A DNA stretch of 7,980 nt from Thermoplasmata archaeon (GTDB lineage: Archaea; Thermoplasmatota; Thermoplasmata; Lutacidiplasmatales; UBA184): the NCBI GenBank assembly GCA_030042955.1, contig JASHYQ010000089.1, positions 1 through 7,980 on the forward strand, written 5' to 3'. A program made the translations under genes and the position numbers. The notes beneath the pieces are model-generated. The model did no database searches, was not told the DNA's origin, and saw only the letters and a program-made list of their open reading frames with translations. This document shows positions 4,988 through 7,980 of this stretch, in pieces (the first letter of the stretch is position 1; every line of letters begins with the position of its first letter).

Positions 4988-6915
4988 TAGTTCAGCGAGT
5001 AGCCCATCTTCTTCAGCAACTCTCGGTACCTTGGGTCGTCTCGTACCGGCTCAAGACAGAAGTTTGACAAGACGCCGACCAAGCCCGCCGAGCGTTCTCG
5101 GCGCGCTCTTTCCAACCATTCGAACGCCGCGTCCCGGTCCCCCACGCTCGCGAAGGCGTAGCCGGCCGCGTCTGCGCCTACACCGTGCTCGCGATGGTAC
5201 GTGACCAGTTCCTCGGCGACCCTCCGAGCCTCCTCGGTGCGCCCGGCTCTGGCGAGGGCGTAGGCGAGGTCGACCAGTTCCCCGAGGTTCGAGCCGCGCG
5301 ACAACTCGATCGCTTTCCGGATTTCCGCGATGCCCTCGTCGTACCTCCCCTCGCGCACGTAGGAAAGCCCAAGATTGTTCCGTGCGAAGGAATTCGTGGG
5401 GTCCGCTTCCATCACCTTCTCGAAAAGCTCCGCAGCTCTCTCTGGGTTCCCGGCATAGAGGTACACAGTGGCGGCGATCGTCATCGTATGGGAGGAAAGA
5501 GGGTCCAGCTCGAGCGCCCTTTGCGCCTCGCTCCGCGCTTCCTCCACCCTTCGAGCGAAGACGTACCCCAAGCCCGCCCGCAGACGGGCCTCGGGGAGGC
5601 TCGGGTTGAGTTCCACGGCGCGCGCCGCCTCGCTGAGGGCGCGCTTCAGGTCCCAAGAACTGTGCGAGAGGAAGTACGACATGGAGATGTGGGCTTCCGC
5701 AAGGCCGGTGTCGAGCTCGAGCGCCTTCTTGGCGGCCGCTTCTGCCTTGGACAAGGCCTCGTTCGAAGGCATCATGTCGAACCCTGCGAGGCTGCAGTAC
5801 GTCTCCGCGATGGCTGCATGGGCCAGGGCGTACCGAGGGTCCTTCTGGATCGCCTGTTCAAAGTACGACAGGGCGGTAAGCAAACCCTCCTTCGACACCC
5901 GTTGGAAGTGGAATCGCCCTTTCATGTAGAGTAGGTGGGCCTCGGTCACCTCGGTGGGGACCCTCCCGATCCGTTCCTCGTCCTCGCCCCGGAGTCGGAC
6001 TTCCAGCGCGGAGGCGACCTTCTGGGCGACCTCGCTCTGGATCGAGAATATGTCCTCGAGATTCCGATCGTAGTTCTCCGCCCAGAGATGTCTGTCGGCG
6101 ACCGGATCGATCAACTGAACGGTGATCCGGACCTTGTTCCCCGCCCTCCGAACGCTCCCTTCGAGAATCGTGCCAACACTCAATTCGCGGGCGATTTCGG
6201 CCACCCGCTTCGGGTGGCCCTTGTACTGCATGACCGAGGTTCTCGAGATCACGCTGAGGTCCCGGACTTTCGAGATGGTGGAGATCAACTCCTCCGTCAG
6301 TCCATCCGCGAAAAACTCGTCCGTTGGGTCGGGACTCATGTTCGTCAGCGGAAGAACCGCGAGGCGGGGAGGAGAGGGTCCTCCCAGCGGCCTTTCCCCG
6401 GCGGCCCACGGCAACCCCACGTGATACACATCGATGGGCTCTCGGACCCCTTTGAGATCCTTTGGACCGAGCTTCTCGAACGGGTAGGCCACTTTGTTCC
6501 GCACCTGAGCGAATACGTGCTCCGAGATGCAGACCCCCCCGGGTTCGGCTAGCGGCTCGATGCGAGAAGCGATGTTCACCGCGTCGCCGAGTATGTCCCT
6601 CCCACGCCGCTGAACATCCCCTAAGTGAATCCCAACCCGAATCTGGAGCGGTGGCATGCCTCCCTGAAGATTCCGTTCGTGTAAGAGACGCTGGAACTCG
6701 ACGCCGCACTCGACCGCATCGAGGGCGTCCTCGAATTCCAGGAGCAGACCGTCGCCGATCGACTTGACCTTACGGCCCTGATGGTGCTCAAGCAGAGGCC
6801 GGATCAGCTTCTCCTGCTCCTGCAGGAGTCGTAGCGCCGCTCCTTCGTCGGCCTGGGCGAGCGCGGTGTACCCGGCAATGTCGGTGAACATGATGGCGGC
6901 GAGACGCCGCGCCAT
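4987..6915 (-). CDS. Adenylyl cyclase with TolB-like and TPR domains
   Basis: A 642-residue soluble protein predicted to make cAMP and bind partners through TPRs. The ATG at 6915 places MARRLAAIMFTD at the usual start of this family. Cyclase domain, about residues 5-168: metal Asp12 (FTDIAGYT) and Asp55 (KSIGDG), adenine-specifying Lys51 and Asp107 (RDILGDAVN), transition-state Asn114 and Arg118. All the residues needed for adenylyl cyclase are present. A proline/glycine linker (170-183) leads to a TolB-like domain at about 184-305 (LAVLPLTNMSP, FFADGLTEELIS, EGSVRRAG). Six to seven TPRs follow from about 330 to 600, with repeated A..L...A..L.P units (e.g. AIQKDPRYALAHAAIAE, AVELNPSLPEARLRAG). 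No transmembrane segment is visible. Such cyclase/TolB/TPR proteins are common in bacteria and unusual in archaea. It is the only protein gene between repeat copy 4 and tRNA-Thr. The trigger for its activity is unknown. Confidence 0.95.
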   Translation of the reverse strand: MARRLAAIMFTDIAGYTALAQADEGAALRLLQEQEKLIRPLLEHHQGRKVKSIGDGLLLEFEDALDAVECGVEFQRLLHERNLQGGMPPLQIRVGIHLGDVQRRGRDILGDAVNIASRIEPLAEPGGVCISEHVFAQVRNKVAYPFEKLGPKDLKGVREPIDVYHVGLPWAAGERPLGGPSPPRLAVLPLTNMSPDPTDEFFADGLTEELISTISKVRDLSVISRTSVMQYKGHPKRVAEIARELSVGTILEGSVRRAGNKVRITVQLIDPVADRHLWAENYDRNLEDIFSIQSEVAQKVASALEVRLRGEDEERIGRVPTEVTEAHLLYMKGRFHFQRVSKEGLLTALSYFEQAIQKDPRYALAHAAIAETYCSLAGFDMMPSNEALSKAEAAAKKALELDTGLAEAHISMSYFLSHSSWDLKRALSEAARAVELNPSLPEARLRAGLGYVFARRVEEARSEAQRALELDPLSSHTMTIAATVYLYAGNPERAAELFEKVMEADPTNSFARNNLGLSYVREGRYDEGIAEIRKAIELSRGSNLGELVDLAYALARAGRTEEARRVAEELVTYHREHGVGADAAGYAFASVGDRDAAFEWLERARRERSAGLVGVLSNFCLEPVRDDPRYRELLKKMGYSLN

Positions 6916-6937
6916 ACGTGCTTCGGAAATCGCGTTC

Positions 6938-6950
6938 GATTAGATTACTC
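6938..6950 (-). promoter_or_regulatory. Possible TATA box for the cyclase gene
   Basis: On the minus strand GAGTAATCTAATC lies about 24-35 bp upstream of the ATG at 6915, with a purine-rich GAGGAG just before it that could serve as a BRE. It is the most AT-rich spot in the upstream region. The spacing would fit a leaderless or nearly leaderless archaeal transcript. Assigned by position and composition only. Confidence 0.4.
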
Positions 6951-7025
6951 CTCGGGCCGAAGTCTAGAAGCAGCGTTACCCTGTGACCTTAGGGATTGGA
7001 GGAACAAGGCACAGGCAAATGACGG

Positions 7026-7029
7026 AAAA
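7026..7029 (-). terminator. T-tract after tRNA-Thr
   Basis: Minus-strand TTTT begins 3 nt after the tRNA 3' end. Short T-runs commonly end archaeal tRNA transcripts. The same TTTTC is retained in repeat copy 2, and TTTC in copy 4, showing that these repeats include the sequence just past the tRNA. Confidence 0.5.
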
Positions 7030-7031
7030 GC

Positions 7032-7103
7032 AGCCACTGGAGGGATTTGAACCCCCGACCTGCTGATTACGAATCAGCCGCTCTGCCGCTGAGCTACAGT
7101 GGC
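7032..7103 (-). tRNA. tRNA-Thr (anticodon CGU)
   Basis: A 72-nt cloverleaf on the minus strand. The acceptor stem pairs GCCACTG (5' end at 7103) with CAGTGGC ending at 7033; the discriminator is U73 (7032). The D arm is GCTC/GAGC. The anticodon stem is GCTGA/TCAGC around TTCGTAA, anticodon CGT at 7071-7069. The variable loop is AGGTC. The T arm is GGGGG/CCCTC around TTCAAAT, with one G-U pair. CCA is not encoded. CGU reads ACG threonine codons, and U73 fits archaeal threonine tRNAs. Its 3' half is the apparent source of the four repeats to its left, making it the anchor of the array. Confidence 0.96.
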
Positions 7104-7127
7104 TCGGCGGGCGAGCAGGTGGAGCGG

Positions 7128-7138
7128 CCTATAATGCT
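7128..7138 (-). promoter_or_regulatory. TATA box (box A) of tRNA-Thr
   Basis: Minus-strand CATTATAGG, with the TATA core at 7130-7136, is centred about 30 bp upstream of the tRNA 5' end, in an otherwise very GC-rich stretch. This is the normal distance for an archaeal TATA box. It overlaps the decayed 3' end of the PLP-enzyme pseudogene. Confidence 0.6.
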
Positions 7139-7144
7139 GGCGTC

Positions 7145-7620
7145 GCCCTGGGCCGGCCGCCGCCGACGCCTCGGTGAGGTCGCGGAGCATGTCCTCGCGT
7201 TCTTCGAGGCCGAGCGAGACGTGGGCGAGTCACGGGTCGACCCCTCGCTCCGCACACCGGGCCGGGGCAAGGTGCCGATGGGAGGTCTCGGCGAGCAGGC
7301 TGACGAGCCCCTCCACCCCTCCCGGACTGGCCACGACCTGGTCGCGGACTTCAAGGGGGAGAGAAGCACCGCGCTGGTGGTGCTTATGCCCGAGCTGACG
7401 CGACGCGCCCCCTCCCCGCCTTCGAGCTGACGGAGGAGCTCGGTCGGTCCCGTCGAGCGTCGGGTTCGAGATGCGGGTAAAGAGGCGGACGGTCCCCCCT
7501 CCGCCGCCTCGGAGTAGAGGGCCGCCTACCGATACGTCGACGTCGGATAGGTCGGAGGGGCGATCGCACCGGCGTTGAGGTCGGGCGGTGGGCCCCCGCG
7601 CACGCGGTGCCTCGCCGGGC
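7145..7620 (-). pseudogene. Decayed Cys/Met-metabolism PLP enzyme (cystathionine gamma-synthase/lyase family)
   Basis: The family is recognisable in several minus-strand frames joined by shifts. In order: RGGPPPDLNAGAIAPPTYPTSTYR, from about 7609, corresponding to the family N-terminus (HAGxxPDxxTGAxxPPIYxTSTY), then a TAG at 7528-7526 and AALYSEAAEG. After a first shift come TRISNPTLD (family YxRxxNPT). After a second come ELLRQLEGGEGARRVSSGISTTSAVLL (family LEGGExALxFSSGMAA). After a third come DQVVASPGGVEGLVSLLAETSH (family SLGGVESLxxxPAxxTH), a TGA at 7232-7230, and LAHVSLGLEEREDMLRDL (family VRLSVGIEDxEDLxxDL). Residues from about 95 to 330 of a normal protein of about 390 are missing, including the PLP-binding lysine, so it cannot be active. 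A functional start and stop are no longer visible. It lies between nadM and tRNA-Thr. Confidence 0.8.
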
Positions 7621-7677
7621 CGACCTACTCGGGCAAGGTCCCGAACTTACGTCTCGGGGGAACGCCCGGAGGCTCGG

Positions 7678-7980
7678 TCATAGACTATGCTCCTCGGACG
7701 GTCCTTGGCGCTTCGGCCGCAGCATGGCGAGCCGGGCTGGAGCACCGATCTCCGTAAGGTACTCAGCGACCGCCGGCGGGACGAGGGGCCGCCACCCGCG
7801 GTCCCCGGCGAGGCAGGCACGGATGTGGGCGCCCTCGAACCGGCGACGCTGGATCAGCCGGGGGCTCTCGACGGCGTAGCCCGCCCGCTCGAAGAGCAGC
7901 CGCGTGAGCGGGTTGTTGGTGTAGGCCCGGTCGAACGGGGGCAGCATCGACCTGAGGTAGGCCACCCACTGCGCGTGCCG
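7678..7980 (-). CDS. nadM: Nicotinamide-nucleotide adenylyltransferase, archaeal type (partial, N-terminus beyond right edge)
   Basis: The C-terminal 100 residues of NMN adenylyltransferase, which joins NMN and ATP to give NAD+ in the cytoplasm. Family-typical stretches: WVAYLRSMLPPFD followed by YTNNPLTRLLFERAGY (compare PPFDxVYTNNPL in archaeal NadM), then RRRFEGAHIR, in the place of the phosphate-binding ISGTxIR-type motif, and WRPLVPPAVAEYLTEIGA near the C-terminus. About 70 N-terminal residues, with the nucleotide-binding GxFxPxHxGH motif, should lie beyond the right edge. The stop is TGA at 7680-7678. NadM of this type is mainly archaeal and is the best protein evidence for the domain of the organism. 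It is chromosomal housekeeping and appears to be outside the repeat-delimited array. Confidence 0.92.
   Translation of the reverse strand, partial: RHAQWVAYLRSMLPPFDRAYTNNPLTRLLFERAGYAVESPRLIQRRRFEGAHIRACLAGDRGWRPLVPPAVAEYLTEIGAPARLAMLRPKRQGPSEEHSL

Noticed and set aside
7047..7430. Plus-strand frame through tRNA-Thr and beyond
   Set aside because: It starts inside the tRNA and is antisense to the PLP-enzyme pseudogene, whose motifs are recognisable on the minus strand.
7384..7569. Arg/Pro-rich minus-strand frame of 61 residues
   Set aside because: It is a wrong-frame reading of the PLP-enzyme pseudogene.

Overview
The window looks like a piece of a high-GC archaeal chromosome, most likely an uncultured Thermoplasmatota/Euryarchaeota-type genome; the exact lineage is an inference. 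Three things support Archaea: a C-terminal piece of an archaeal-type NMN adenylyltransferase (NadM) at the right edge, a tRNA-Thr(CGU) with U73 and no encoded CCA, and a TATA-like box at the archaeal distance upstream of that tRNA. Several protein genes, by contrast, belong to families that are common in bacteria (cyclase-TPR proteins, CubicO-type serine hydrolase, proline iminopeptidase-like hydrolase, NIPSNAP and ABM-like small proteins), which fits an accessory region.

Layout, left to right: (1) 1-950, minus: the N-terminal half of a class III adenylyl cyclase with a TolB-like domain, GTG start, running off the left edge. (2) 1243-2280, minus: a beta-lactamase-fold (CubicO/class C-like) serine hydrolase. 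(3) 2511-2810 and 2965-3246, plus: two small ferredoxin-like-barrel proteins, one NIPSNAP-like and one ABM-like. (4) 3640-4533, plus: an alpha/beta hydrolase of the proline iminopeptidase type with a complete catalytic triad. (5) 4987-6915, minus: a complete 642-residue adenylyl cyclase/TolB-like/TPR protein, paralogous to the left-edge protein. (6) 7032-7103, minus: tRNA-Thr(CGU). (7) about 7145-7620, minus: a decayed Cys/Met-metabolism PLP enzyme (cystathionine gamma-synthase/lyase family) with stops, frameshifts and a large internal deletion. (8) 7678-7980, minus: NadM, N-terminus beyond the right edge.

The most striking feature is a 38-bp intergenic repeat present four times in one orientation (1183, 2321, 3389, 4723). 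Its first 23 bp are nearly the 3' end of the tRNA-Thr gene at 7030-7052, also in the same orientation. The rest is a 3-nt spacer and a 12-bp arm (GGGTTCAAGTCC), identical in all four copies and absent from the tRNA, which makes each copy an imperfect palindrome. The repeats cut the region into one- or two-gene segments: cyclase | serine hydrolase | NIPSNAP+ABM | hydrolase | cyclase | tRNA-Thr. This is the pattern expected if small cargo cassettes were inserted serially at the tRNA-Thr 3' end by a site-specific recombinase, giving a tRNA-anchored cassette array analogous to integron arrays or tRNA-flanked cargo islands. No recombinase is encoded in the window, so mobility is a hypothesis.

The genes do not form one pathway. 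The two cyclases suggest cAMP-linked signalling with protein-protein scaffolds, the hydrolases suggest peptide/ester turnover, and the chromosomal backbone (NadM, tRNA-Thr) lies to the right of the putative array.
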